20,734 nt of DNA, taken from Sinorhizobium sp. Its GTDB lineage: Bacteria; Pseudomonadota; Alphaproteobacteria; Rhizobiales; Rhizobiaceae. The notes under the pieces are model-generated. The model was not told where the DNA came from, did not search any database, and was given only the letters and a program-made list of their open reading frames with translations. Numbering within the stretch: position 1 is the first letter of the stretch; the number at the start of each line of letters is the position of its first letter. The translations under genes and the position numbers were made by a program. Shown one piece after another: positions 6,936 through 14,882 of the stretch. Location of the stretch: positions 1 through 20,734 of the forward strand of contig JAPSJG010000016.1 of NCBI GenBank assembly GCA_031178305.1, read 5' to 3'.

Positions 6936-7129
6936 TCCGCGCTCTCCCGTTCTTCAGGAAGTCGCCAACACCCGAGGCGTGATCCCAAAATAAGGGTCCA
7001 CGAGATCAGGCAGGCAATGGGAAAGAGCAGGAAAAAAATCAGCGATGCTGCGCCACCGGCCAAAATAGCCCATTCGAGAATCCAACCGATCAGCCCGTGT
7101 GCTTCCGCTAAGTTGAGCTCCCCTCTCAT
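6932..7129 (-). CDS. Small membrane protein (65 aa)
   Basis: The protein begins MRGELNLAEAHGLIGWILEW and has one long hydrophobic segment or two close ones (AILAGGAASLIFFLL and IACLISWTLILG, about residues 20-48). The C-terminus is charged (PEERESAE). The frame is open upstream to 7282, but ATG 7129 overlaps the stop of the 57-aa gene as ATGA, which matches every other junction of this operon and decides the start. No family is recognised. Confidence 0.7.
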   Translation of the reverse strand: MRGELNLAEAHGLIGWILEWAILAGGAASLIFFLLFPIACLISWTLILGSRLGCWRLPEERESAE

Positions 7130-7299
7130 GCGTCGGTCCTCGCGCAAGACAGGGTATCGAGCCCTACCACGACAATCGCCGGCACGGCGCAGAACGCCGT
7201 CAGCGTCACCACCGTCGCCGACAGGTGCGGAAGTCCCGCGAGTCCGCAGACCACCGCCAGCCCGAGCCCGCCAGCCGTCCAAAGTGCAAGTTTCTTCAT
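7126..7299 (-). CDS. Tiny membrane protein (57 aa)
   Basis: It begins MKKLALWTAGGLGLAVVCGL and continues with a second hydrophobic stretch (VVTLTAFCAVPAIVVVGL), so it should be a two-helix inner-membrane protein. Its ATG (7299-7297) overlaps the stop of the DotA/TraY gene, and its TGA overlaps the ATG of the 65-aa gene; this double ATGA coupling is the main reason to call it. The MKK start is typical of small membrane proteins. Function is unknown; the position next to DotA/TraY suggests a membrane partner. Confidence 0.65.
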   Translation of the reverse strand: MKKLALWTAGGLGLAVVCGLAGLPHLSATVVTLTAFCAVPAIVVVGLDTLSCARTDA

Positions 7300-9281
7300 T
7301 TCGACTTCCCCCCTTCGGCTATCGGGTTCTCCGGTTTGTTCGGTCCCTGGGGTACTATTCTAGGCAGCGATCCTCTGCCGGCCAAAGCCAACATTCCGAG
7401 GAATGCCCCAGAAACAAGGCCAGACTCGCCAGCAGTTCCAGCTTGCCCGAACCAAGCCAAAACACGGTCGGGAAGAGCCCATATCTGCCCATAGGTTTTC
7501 AAGACGACGTACCAGATCATGTATGTCTGTCCCAAGGTCAGGACGAGGTAGCCGGGAAGGCCAACGACGTGTCCGCCCGATTGTGCCAGGAAGGCCGTAG
7601 CCCATAGCCGGTCGAGCATGCCGAGGACCGGGTTGAAGACTCCATATGCAGCGAAGACCGCGAGGAGGGCTAAAGCGGGCCGCAAGAAAATATTGACGGT
7701 GAAAAGGAGGCCGAGCTTGACGCTGTCCCCCACGAAATCGTCGTTGCCGTCTAGCTTGAGCCAACGGAGGCACCAGAGCGGCAGGGCAATCATTGCCTCC
7801 ATCAACGAGGCCAGCAGGGCAACGCCGGACACGAGCATGAAGACATGCGGCATAAACGGGATCACATAGGCGCGGAGCGCGCCGATAATCCAGACGGGGA
7901 TGAGCACGAACTTCGACCAGTCGAGGAACCAGTTGACGGCAGCCGCTCCGAAAAACTCAAGAATCTCGTTTCCGGCGACGCCAGCCGCGACGCCACCCGC
8001 AGCGATGGCGGCGGACACCCCCGCCATCATTGCGTGCCCGGAGGAAATGAGCGCCCCCATCTCGTCGCGATCGTGTCCGTCAGCAGCAGGGGTTGCGGCC
8101 CATTCAATAATCGAACGGGATATCGGCGCGAGGATTTTCGTGGCAACGTCGGCGGTCTCGTCGCCCGCCGAGGCAAAATCGTTGGCGCTCAAAGCCTGGC
8201 GCTCGGCTTCGCCCGATACCTGCAACTGAAGCGCGGTGAATGCCTTCTGTATCGCTTCGCCGAAATCCCCATCGACGCGCGGCGGGGTATCCTGGGGCCT
8301 CTCGTTGGTCATGGACGTCGTAACGTCCGAGATTTGCGCCAAGGTTCGCCAATACATTCCCGTCGCCAGGAAACCCTGTTCGCGGGCATCCTCCACCAGG
8401 GCGTCGCGGGAGCCGGCGGCGATGGTCTGGGCTTCCTCCGTCGCCGCGGCCGTTATTGCGCGGTCATAGTTGGCACCCATAGAACGAATGTTCTGGACAA
8501 GATCGGGTGACAGCACCTTTGACGTCACAGCCTTGGCCGCTGCACCCGCCGAGGACAGCCCCGAGGTTTCGGCGGCAAAGCGCGCGTATCGGCCCGCCTC
8601 TGCCCGGAAAGCAACCACGAACGTCTTTATTGCCTCGTGCCGTGCCTTCGAGAACGACGAGCGATCATCGAGGGCACTGAAGGAGAACTGGCCGCACGTC
8701 GGACCATAAGCCCATGTGTGGCGGCGTTCGGACCCGAAGATGCCTGTACCCGTCTCAGCACCCTCGGGATTGGGCAGGCGCGCCTCCCATCCCCAAAGAC
8801 TTCCTGCCTGATTGTAGACCGCCGCGCAGACTTCGTGTCGCAACACCATCATGGCGATACTCGACCCGTTCGAGGACGCGGGCGTTATCGTAACACCCTC
8901 CTTAACTACGGCGGTAATGCCCGTATTCGTGAGCGCGTTGCCGAGGTTGATAGCCGGGCGAGCGACGAAGTCGCGGAGAAGGTAATGAACGCTGGAAAAC
9001 CCCGTCGAAGACAGGGGAACCAGAAGCCCTATTGCCAAGACAACCCGCAGGGGCGTCCAGATATGGTGCCAACGCCCGCCAAGAGCCTCCCCGGTGCGGG
9101 CTGAAGCCACTATCGCCTGTACGGTTTGGTAGGCGACGACGAGAGCGCCGAGGAATGCGAGTGCCGACGTGAACACCTGAAGGACGCGGCCGTACATCGT
9201 CGTCGCTTCGCTAGGAAGCACGGCATTGACCATCTGCCATGCGATATCGGTTGATGGCGGTTCGGCGAGCAGGTCGATCAT
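7296..9281 (-). CDS. DotA/TraY family membrane protein
   Basis: DotA (Legionella) and TraY (IncI plasmids) are polytopic inner-membrane proteins of type IVB/MPF-I secretion systems. The N-terminal block carries the family's hallmark: a membrane segment (about 33-58), then ASARTGEALGGRWHHIWTPL, then a second segment ending VLAIGLLVPLSS. A polar region of roughly 300 residues, with alanine-rich helices, is followed by several membrane segments between about 415 and 620 (for example VLIPVWIIGALRAYVIPF and GLLFTVNIFLRPALALLAVF). At 661 aa it is within the usual range. No other Dot/Icm or Tra gene is visible, so it is an orphan here. It sits between the 224-aa gene and tiny membrane genes, with ATGA overlaps on both sides. 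Confidence 0.85.
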   Translation of the reverse strand: MIDLLAEPPSTDIAWQMVNAVLPSEATTMYGRVLQVFTSALAFLGALVVAYQTVQAIVASARTGEALGGRWHHIWTPLRVVLAIGLLVPLSSTGFSSVHYLLRDFVARPAINLGNALTNTGITAVVKEGVTITPASSNGSSIAMMVLRHEVCAAVYNQAGSLWGWEARLPNPEGAETGTGIFGSERRHTWAYGPTCGQFSFSALDDRSSFSKARHEAIKTFVVAFRAEAGRYARFAAETSGLSSAGAAAKAVTSKVLSPDLVQNIRSMGANYDRAITAAATEEAQTIAAGSRDALVEDAREQGFLATGMYWRTLAQISDVTTSMTNERPQDTPPRVDGDFGEAIQKAFTALQLQVSGEAERQALSANDFASAGDETADVATKILAPISRSIIEWAATPAADGHDRDEMGALISSGHAMMAGVSAAIAAGGVAAGVAGNEILEFFGAAAVNWFLDWSKFVLIPVWIIGALRAYVIPFMPHVFMLVSGVALLASLMEAMIALPLWCLRWLKLDGNDDFVGDSVKLGLLFTVNIFLRPALALLAVFAAYGVFNPVLGMLDRLWATAFLAQSGGHVVGLPGYLVLTLGQTYMIWYVVLKTYGQIWALPDRVLAWFGQAGTAGESGLVSGAFLGMLALAGRGSLPRIVPQGPNKPENPIAEGGKSK

Positions 9282-9952
9282 TTCGGGCCTCCTGGCCTTG
9301 TGGGGCCGTCCGTCCCATCAGGGCCGACGAGCGTGACCTTGTTCTTCTCGTCGGCTTCGCTGGCGTCATCGCCGAGATCGAGCGTCTTCATCTCGGCCTC
9401 AGTCAGCACCACAGCGACGGCAGGCAAGGCCAGCCGCGACGGACGCGGCTTGGCCGCCGTCCCCGCCGATCCGGCCTTGCCCGCGTTGCCCTTGTCGTCG
9501 CCGCCGTCACCGGCCTTGGTGTCGGTATCGGTCGGCGCGGGCGCGACTTCGAAATCCGCCACGCTCTTGAGTTCGTCCGCGCCGTCAAGGATCGTCTGGC
9601 CGATGGCGGCCAGTTCCGGCAACGTGTGCCAGATTGCCGCGAGCCACGGCTTCGCACACGGCTGCATGTCCGTCTCGCGGAGAATTTCCAGGCGGAACCG
9701 AATACGCTCTTCCAGCGTCCGCCACCCCGTCGCATCGCCGCTGGATGCCAGCTTTTCGAGGTATGCCAGGAGCGCCGGACACTCCTTTTCGAGGAATACC
9801 TGCCGATGGTGTGTCGGTCGCCCGCGGACCAGCATGCACCAGCGCACGACGTCCACCGCCGCCCCACATGCAGGATCGAGGTGGGCCATTCCGGTATCGC
9901 GCAGGACCGCACGGGCATTCTGCCAAAAAATCTCTTCGCCGACGTCGTTCAT
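9278..9952 (-). CDS. Unknown 224-aa protein between relaxase and DotA/TraY
   Basis: The first 135 residues are helical with several Trp and His (IFWQNARAVL, WCMLVRGRPTHHRQVFLE, WLAAIWHTLPELAAIGQTIL). The rest is low complexity, rich in Gly, Asp, Ala, Lys and Pro (GDGGDDKGNAGKAGSAGTAA), ending GPDGTDGPTRPGGPK. No membrane segment or signal is present. Both ends overlap neighbours by ATGA, which ties it to relaxase and DotA/TraY production. Placement suggests an accessory mobilisation protein that could bridge the relaxase and the membrane protein; that is inference, and no family is recognised. Confidence 0.7.
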   Translation of the reverse strand: MNDVGEEIFWQNARAVLRDTGMAHLDPACGAAVDVVRWCMLVRGRPTHHRQVFLEKECPALLAYLEKLASSGDATGWRTLEERIRFRLEILRETDMQPCAKPWLAAIWHTLPELAAIGQTILDGADELKSVADFEVAPAPTDTDTKAGDGGDDKGNAGKAGSAGTAAKPRPSRLALPAVAVVLTEAEMKTLDLGDDASEADEKNKVTLVGPDGTDGPTRPGGPK

Positions 9953-11106
9953 GGCGTCATCCCTCCCGGCGTTGGTGCAGGTTCATCCAGCGCGGCGGCG
10001 AGCGCCCGCGACAATGTCTGGATTTCTCGTTGCGCGGCGATCAGGCGTTGCCGCTGCTGGCGGAACGCATAGTTCGCGTCCGAAGCCTTTTTCTCGAACT
10101 CACGGCGTGAGTTGCGCTCGCTATCGGCTTCAGCTCTGGCTTTCTCTGCGGCAGTCTTCGTCGCGGCGATCTCAGCAGCATATTGCTGCCGAACACTCTC
10201 ACGCAGAGAGGACTCCCGCGCGCCGTCGAGCACAGCGCGGACGGCCCCGCCGACGCCTTTCAGGCGATCCGACGAAGCCTTAACCTTCGCGGCGTCCGCC
10301 TTGATCGCCGCAGCGTTCCGTTTCGTGCGCTCGATGTAGGCGCGGCCTTTCGCTTCTACGACGGCAGCCCGCTCCACGGCCTGCTTGAGTGCAGCGGCCT
10401 GCGCTTTCTCCTGGTGCCACTGCGCGCGTGTCAGGCGGCGCTTCCCGGCACCGAGGCGGGTCAAGCCGGCAGGAACGGCCACTCGCTCGTGGTAATCGTC
10501 CAGCCATGCCCGTAGGCCCGCCACGTAGCCACGGTTGGCCCGCTTATCCAGCGCCTTCTTATCCTCACCTGGAAGCATCCCGGCGGCAACGACGGCGTTC
10601 TTCTCGACATAGCCCGGATGCAGCCTCCCAGCCCGCATTTCCGTGTCATCGGGAAGTACATACGCATGGAGATGCGGGTGGCTTTCGTCTGTGTGCCGGA
10701 CAACGCACACGAGTTGGTCGCCGTACTGCTCTCGAAGCCAATCGATCGAGGAGCGCTCCCATACCCCGACGTCGCGGCGGACGTCGGGGCTGGCGCGGTA
10801 TTCCTCCATAGTCGCGGGGTGGCTGAAGACGACGGCTGCCAGGGTGTTCTGATCCTTGCGGATCGCCTTGAACGTCGTCTTGCCGTTCTTGTCGGTCCGC
10901 GGTGTCTTCGCCGCCGCCGCCCGTTCGTCGTGCAGCGTGCGCAACGCATCCACGTCGAGGCCGTACACGACTTCCGGGGGCTTCGGGGATTGGACATGCA
11001 CCGATGCCGAGGGAACCCGCGTGACCTCATTAAAAATGAAGTCAGTGGTTCGCCCCGCCTTGTCGGACCGGGCAAAAATTTCGATGCGGGCGAACTGGTA
11101 GGCCAT
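9949..11106 (-). CDS. MobV/Pre-type relaxase (mobilisation protein)
   Basis: MobV (Mob_Pre) relaxases nick oriT and lead the strand into the recipient. The hallmark HTDESHPHLHAYV spans residues 138-150, giving H138, the acidic pair D140-E141, and H145/H147 as the metal ligands. The N-terminus MAYQFARIEIFARS fits the family start. After about residue 210 the protein becomes a long charged coiled coil (QEKAQAAALKQAVERAAVVEA onward) to the end, as in other family members. At 385 aa it is slightly short but looks complete. It heads a minus-strand operon of seven genes. The upstream intergenic region (11107-11443) has small dyads that may be oriT. CTCACGGCGTGAG, a copy of the operator-like dyad, lies inside the gene at 10099-10111. 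Confidence 0.9.
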   Translation of the reverse strand: MAYQFARIEIFARSDKAGRTTDFIFNEVTRVPSASVHVQSPKPPEVVYGLDVDALRTLHDERAAAAKTPRTDKNGKTTFKAIRKDQNTLAAVVFSHPATMEEYRASPDVRRDVGVWERSSIDWLREQYGDQLVCVVRHTDESHPHLHAYVLPDDTEMRAGRLHPGYVEKNAVVAAGMLPGEDKKALDKRANRGYVAGLRAWLDDYHERVAVPAGLTRLGAGKRRLTRAQWHQEKAQAAALKQAVERAAVVEAKGRAYIERTKRNAAAIKADAAKVKASSDRLKGVGGAVRAVLDGARESSLRESVRQQYAAEIAATKTAAEKARAEADSERNSRREFEKKASDANYAFRQQRQRLIAAQREIQTLSRALAAALDEPAPTPGGMTP

Positions 11107-11443
11107 TGTAGGCGCTCGGAGAAATACCCAAAGCGTGCCTACCGGCGAAGATTAGGACAACAGAAAAGTGAACTATATGGACCGAATATAGCTTATCACT
11201 GCGTTCTAAGCATCGGCCATTTCATGGAGACCTGGCGGGGGCCATGCCGTCGCCAGAGCGACGAAGCATCCACGAGTTGCCCTCGGTGACGTCTCCTCCG
11301 GTGGAGGCTCGGGCCGTCGACCTCTGCTGCGGCAATTTGTATAAACCCTTCCCAATCGAGCGCTTAGGGGTGCGCCATCGGTAGCTCCGCGACCCGTGTC
11401 GTATACCGCGGCGTCCGCATCTCGAATTTCGTCTCGTGTACAC
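11107..11443. other. Intergenic region upstream of the relaxase; candidate oriT
   Basis: No gene is supported. Near the relaxase start lie GTAGGC/GCCTAC (11108-11113 and 11137-11142) and CTATAT/ATATAG (11173-11178 and 11186-11191), in an AT-richer patch. MobV oriT sites are short dyads immediately upstream of the relaxase gene, so 11108-11191 is the best candidate. A small hairpin CCTCC-GGT-GGAGG follows at 11295-11307. The relaxase promoter should also be here but I cannot fix its -35/-10. Confidence 0.45.
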
Positions 11444-12319
11444 TTACCGGAGATGAAGGACGGCGGCCGCAGCAACGACACCGAACAGTGCCCAGACAGC
11501 GACCTTGATTCCTTTGAGCAACTGATTGGTTTCGGCGCGCTGATCGACTTTGGGTTCGTCGTAGGCGATTTCTACCGTTCGCTCGCCATCGTCGCTGTCG
11601 GTCGGTACCCGCCCCCAGTTGACCGTCACGCCTGCGAGAGAAGCCGCAGCCGTGCCGGGGTCGGCAGGCAACACCAAGTCATCGGGCATCCAGTATTCTT
11701 TCAACCCGCTGTGGACCTCGTCTACGAACAGGAGGATGTTCGCGCTTATCTCCAGCTTCGGCGGTTCGCCGCGGGCGCGGATATCCGCGAGAAGCTGGCG
11801 CAATTTGTCTCTGTGGATGACGAACTCTAGCGACAATCGGTCTGGACCGAAATCGTCCTGTTTGTCGAAGCGAAGCATACCTCGCTGATCGGCATCGCCG
11901 CCGACCATGGTCAGTTCCACCTTTTCGAACCTGGCTTTGAAACCCGGCGCGCTGCTGCCCGAGGATCGCGGGAACGGTGCATTGGCTACATGGACGACAT
12001 TGATCGTATCTTCTCGCCCGATGTCCGCTGTACCCGATAGCCGGAACAGATATGGGGCTGAGACGGGCCGAAGCTCGTTGATCCGCAGATCGAGGTATCG
12101 TTTGCGCGCCTCGGAGGTCAGCGGCTTCCAATCTTCACCCTCCAAGACCCCAAAGGTGAACTCCCGATCCGACACGGCAAGCGTTGAGGTCGCTGTGTAA
12201 TCGGTAAGCACCAAGCTGACGGTGTGCCAGGCTTCCTCATAGCGCAACACGCGACCTTCCTTGCCGCTAGGGTAGCTTAGCGTGGAATTCGTCTCCCAGC
12301 TTAGATTGTCCCTGATCAT
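11444..12319 (-). CDS. Unknown protein with C-terminal membrane anchor (291 aa)
   Basis: The body is beta-rich with alternating hydrophobic and polar residues (WHTVSLVLTDYTATSTLAV, LRINELRPVSAPYLFRLSG), and the last 20 residues form a single membrane helix (AVWALFGVVAAAAVLHLR), so it is a tail-anchored or C-terminally anchored protein facing the cytoplasm. There is no signal peptide. The ATG has a strong GGAGGGG just upstream. It is divergent from the gene at 12395 across a 75-bp gap that must hold both promoters. I do not recognise the family. Tail-anchored proteins beside HEPN genes are compatible with a defence effector or sensor, but this is inference. Confidence 0.7.
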   Translation of the reverse strand: MIRDNLSWETNSTLSYPSGKEGRVLRYEEAWHTVSLVLTDYTATSTLAVSDREFTFGVLEGEDWKPLTSEARKRYLDLRINELRPVSAPYLFRLSGTADIGREDTINVVHVANAPFPRSSGSSAPGFKARFEKVELTMVGGDADQRGMLRFDKQDDFGPDRLSLEFVIHRDKLRQLLADIRARGEPPKLEISANILLFVDEVHSGLKEYWMPDDLVLPADPGTAAASLAGVTVNWGRVPTDSDDGERTVEIAYDEPKVDQRAETNQLLKGIKVAVWALFGVVAAAAVLHLR

Positions 12320-12394
12320 GCGCCCCTCCGTTCATCGCCTTGATCTTGCACGGCGTTTGAGTAGGGTCAACGTACGGTAGCATCGGGGGCGATA

Positions 12395-13198
12395 ATGGAA
12401 GTATTTTTAACTGGACTGTCGGGCTTTGCTCTCGGCTGGCTCTTTTGCCGGACAGTCTGGAAGGGAAAGTCGGACTCGACGCGGTTCGTCGCCGAGGAAC
12501 TCAACAGGAACGTCGACGAAGCTGAGATGCGCTACCTCGAATGTCTGCGGCGCGAACTTGCGAACGAAATGATCGCCGAAGATACCGAGGCGATGTACCG
12601 GGCTTTTGACAAGATGCGGCAATACGAGACGGACCTCAAGAAGGACGGCAAGCAGCGGATAGATGCCGATTTCAAGGCGATCTGCATGAAGTACCCGAGC
12701 TTCCAGGAGTTCGATCCGTTCGGGACGCGGCACTTCGTCGCCTATCAGGATGCCCGTTCGTCGATGGATATCAGCGACCTCGTTGACCGGTATTCCGATA
12801 TCTCGCAATTTCTGATCATCAACGCAGCCCGTAAAAACCTGTCGTGGAAAATCTTTGACGACAAAGAGGCTGAGCAGCTCGACAAGGCGATCCGCAAACG
12901 GAAGGACCGGGCATTCCGAAAACGGATGCTCGACGCCATGGAAAGATACCATGCCTTGATGCGCGCCGTTCGAAACGTTCCCGGTGGTGACGACGTCCGT
13001 GATTACGACGATGGCGTCGTCTCCGTCAGGCCGGTCCTCGTCGAATACAGTCCAGAGATTGGCTACGGCATCCACTTCGCCGACACAGGCGAGTTCGGCC
13101 TCCATACCGTGTTCTTTGACGACGACAGGGACATAACCTTTCGGAGCTACTACCGGAGCGACCCGAAGTTCAAAGAACAGGGATACTTGGACGGGTAG
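12395..13198 (+). CDS. Unknown protein with N-terminal membrane anchor (267 aa)
   Basis: Residues 2-21 (EVFLTGLSGFALGWLFCRTV) form one membrane segment, followed by a basic residue cluster, so the C-terminal part should be cytoplasmic. A helical, highly charged region follows (RNVDEAEMRYLECLRRELA, KAIRKRKDRAFRKRMLDAM), and the C-terminal 60 residues look beta-rich (IGYGIHFADTGEFGLHTVFF). No family is recognised. GGGGG lies upstream of the ATG. The next gene's ATG follows its TAG with no gap, so translation is probably coupled. It forms the first gene of a three-gene plus-strand unit with two HEPN-like proteins. Confidence 0.7.
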   Translation: MEVFLTGLSGFALGWLFCRTVWKGKSDSTRFVAEELNRNVDEAEMRYLECLRRELANEMIAEDTEAMYRAFDKMRQYETDLKKDGKQRIDADFKAICMKYPSFQEFDPFGTRHFVAYQDARSSMDISDLVDRYSDISQFLIINAARKNLSWKIFDDKEAEQLDKAIRKRKDRAFRKRMLDAMERYHALMRAVRNVPGGDDVRDYDDGVVSVRPVLVEYSPEIGYGIHFADTGEFGLHTVFFDDDRDITFRSYYRSDPKFKEQGYLDG

Positions 13199-13903
13199 AT
13201 GTCATTTCCACAGCCGTGGAAGATCGTTTTTCCAAACATGAAGGGTAAGCTATCGATGTACGAGAGTCATGTCGCCGACATCGTCACCATCCAAGCCGGC
13301 TTGGCCGATTTTTGGAGCGATGCACACGGGTGGGCTCCCGCCGACGGCGCTGCGCTTCTCGCGTCCGCGAGGCTCGACTGGACGCCTTCGCTCGCGCGGA
13401 CCCTGCATCGGTGGGCGGAGCCAGTGAACCTGCCCGATGGTGACCTGATTCTGGCATGGGCCAACCTCGGGAGCATACTCGAGAGTTCGCTTAGGCTATT
13501 CCTCGGCGTCTACATCACCGACTACAACAACTCGGCGGACGATTTGATCGCGCTACAAGCTGTCCAGAAGAAAGGTCCGAACGCTGGTCAGCACCATCCG
13601 CCCGACGAGTTGATGTTCGAAAAGATAAGGCAATTTCTGACAAAGAAGGAGATATTCCCGGCTGACGACCTCGGCTTGATAGGCCACATCCAGTCTCGCC
13701 GGAATGCTATCCATGCTTTCAACAATCGAGAGATTGGCAGCGCCGAGGAGTTCCGCGCTGCGGTCTCAAACTACAGGCGTTTGATCGCGAACCTCGCGTA
13801 TCGCTTGCCATATCCGACAGATTTCGGATTTCGCTGGCTCGATCTCGCTGGCCGGATTTGGGCGAGCGGCGTGGGACCCGGCCATCGGCAGACGCGGCCC
13901 TAG
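13199..13903 (+). CDS. HEPN-like protein (234 aa)
   Basis: The helix AWANLGSILESSLRLFLGVY (86-105) and the later motif IQSRRNAIHAF contain the Rx4-6H signature of HEPN RNases (R167 to H172, with N169 as the polar partner), near the C-terminal helices as in the fold. HEPN proteins are commonly metal-independent RNases in defence and toxin-antitoxin systems, but some are inactive. The middle is helical (FEKIRQFLTKKEIFPADDL), and no membrane segment is present. It begins immediately after the preceding stop and is followed 22 bp later by another HEPN-like gene. I recall uncharacterised proteins with the same RRNAIHAF block, but give no name. HEPN assignment is motif-based. Confidence 0.7.
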   Translation: MSFPQPWKIVFPNMKGKLSMYESHVADIVTIQAGLADFWSDAHGWAPADGAALLASARLDWTPSLARTLHRWAEPVNLPDGDLILAWANLGSILESSLRLFLGVYITDYNNSADDLIALQAVQKKGPNAGQHHPPDELMFEKIRQFLTKKEIFPADDLGLIGHIQSRRNAIHAFNNREIGSAEEFRAAVSNYRRLIANLAYRLPYPTDFGFRWLDLAGRIWASGVGPGHRQTRP

Positions 13904-13925
13904 CATAGAAGACGAGAATTGAACA

Positions 13926-14882
13926 ATGGACAAACTGCTTTCTAACGCTATCGATTCCATCGAAGTCGGAATGGAAGATTTCCGGAACGGCTCCGAGCGA
14001 CGTCTCGTGTCTGCAGTTCGCAACGTATATGCCGGACTTCTCCTCCTCGCGAAGTCGGTCCTCTGGGAGAACTCTCCGAACAAAGACGGGAGCCTGATCT
14101 ACTATACGAAGAGAAAGTCGGACGGCACGGTGATCGTCAAGACCGGCAAAACGGTCGATGTGAAAGCGATACAAGAGCGATTCGCCGATCTCGGTTTTAA
14201 TCCGGACTGGGCCCCCCTTGACGCGATCCAAGCCTACCGAAACGACATCGAGCATTTCTACTCGACCGTCCGCCCAGCTGTCGTTCAGGAACAGCTCGGT
14301 CGGACGTTGCCGCTCATTCAGAAATTGATGGGCGAGTACCTGGACGTCGACCCCAAGGACCATTTCTCCCCTGAATGCTGGAAGGCGCTGTTGGAGTCGA
14401 AGGACTTTTTCGACGCTATGCAGAAGGCCTGCGTCGAAACGTTCGCGGACATCGAATGGGAGTCCGACGAGGTCCCGTTTCCTAAGACACACCTGCGATG
14501 CACAAGCAAGGACTGCGGCTCATATCTGATCGCCCAACAGTGGCCGGATCAAACAGAACATCTCCACATGGAGCTGATATGCCGAGAATGCGGATCAGAG
14601 CCTGACGTGGAGGACGTTCTTGAGGCTGCCCTAAAAGAAAGCACCGCGGCGGACGCCTACATTGCCGCCAAGGACGGCGACAGGCCTCCGTTGGCGTATT
14701 GCCCGTCCTGTATCCGTGACACCTTCGTTCCGGACTTCGGGAAATGCGTGATCTGCGATTTTCAGCTTCAAGATAAGTGCGACGTCTGCGGCGCAGGCAT
14801 GGATATCGATGACTACAATCCAGATTTCGAAGGCATGTGCGCCTCCTGCGCTCACTCGCTTCAGAAGGCATGGTATGACTAA
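13926..14882 (+). CDS. HEPN-like protein with three C-terminal zinc ribbons (318 aa)
   Basis: The N-terminal half is helical and has AYRNDIEHFY, with R105, N106 and H110 forming the Rx4H pattern of HEPN domains. The C-terminal half has twelve cysteines in three groups of four: C192, C197, C219, C222; C259, C262, C274, C277; and C285, C288, C305, C308. Each group fits a zinc ribbon, so it probably binds nucleic acid or protein there. It is the third gene of the unit starting at 12395. Its TAA overlaps the TAG of the convergent gene at 14879, in the five bases ACTAA. The domain combination HEPN plus tandem ribbons is unusual; a family name is not known to me. Alternative: a regulator with an inactive HEPN fold. 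Confidence 0.7.
   Translation: MDKLLSNAIDSIEVGMEDFRNGSERRLVSAVRNVYAGLLLLAKSVLWENSPNKDGSLIYYTKRKSDGTVIVKTGKTVDVKAIQERFADLGFNPDWAPLDAIQAYRNDIEHFYSTVRPAVVQEQLGRTLPLIQKLMGEYLDVDPKDHFSPECWKALLESKDFFDAMQKACVETFADIEWESDEVPFPKTHLRCTSKDCGSYLIAQQWPDQTEHLHMELICRECGSEPDVEDVLEAALKESTAADAYIAAKDGDRPPLAYCPSCIRDTFVPDFGKCVICDFQLQDKCDVCGAGMDIDDYNPDFEGMCASCAHSLQKAWYD

Noticed and set aside
9239..10283. Long plus-strand frames opposite the relaxase and 224-aa genes
   Set aside because: Arg/Ser-rich products without domains, antisense to the relaxase operon with its ATGA overlaps.
11206..11481. 91-aa minus-strand frame before the relaxase
   Set aside because: No ribosome site or recognisable domain, overlaps the promoter/oriT region and runs into the 291-aa gene.
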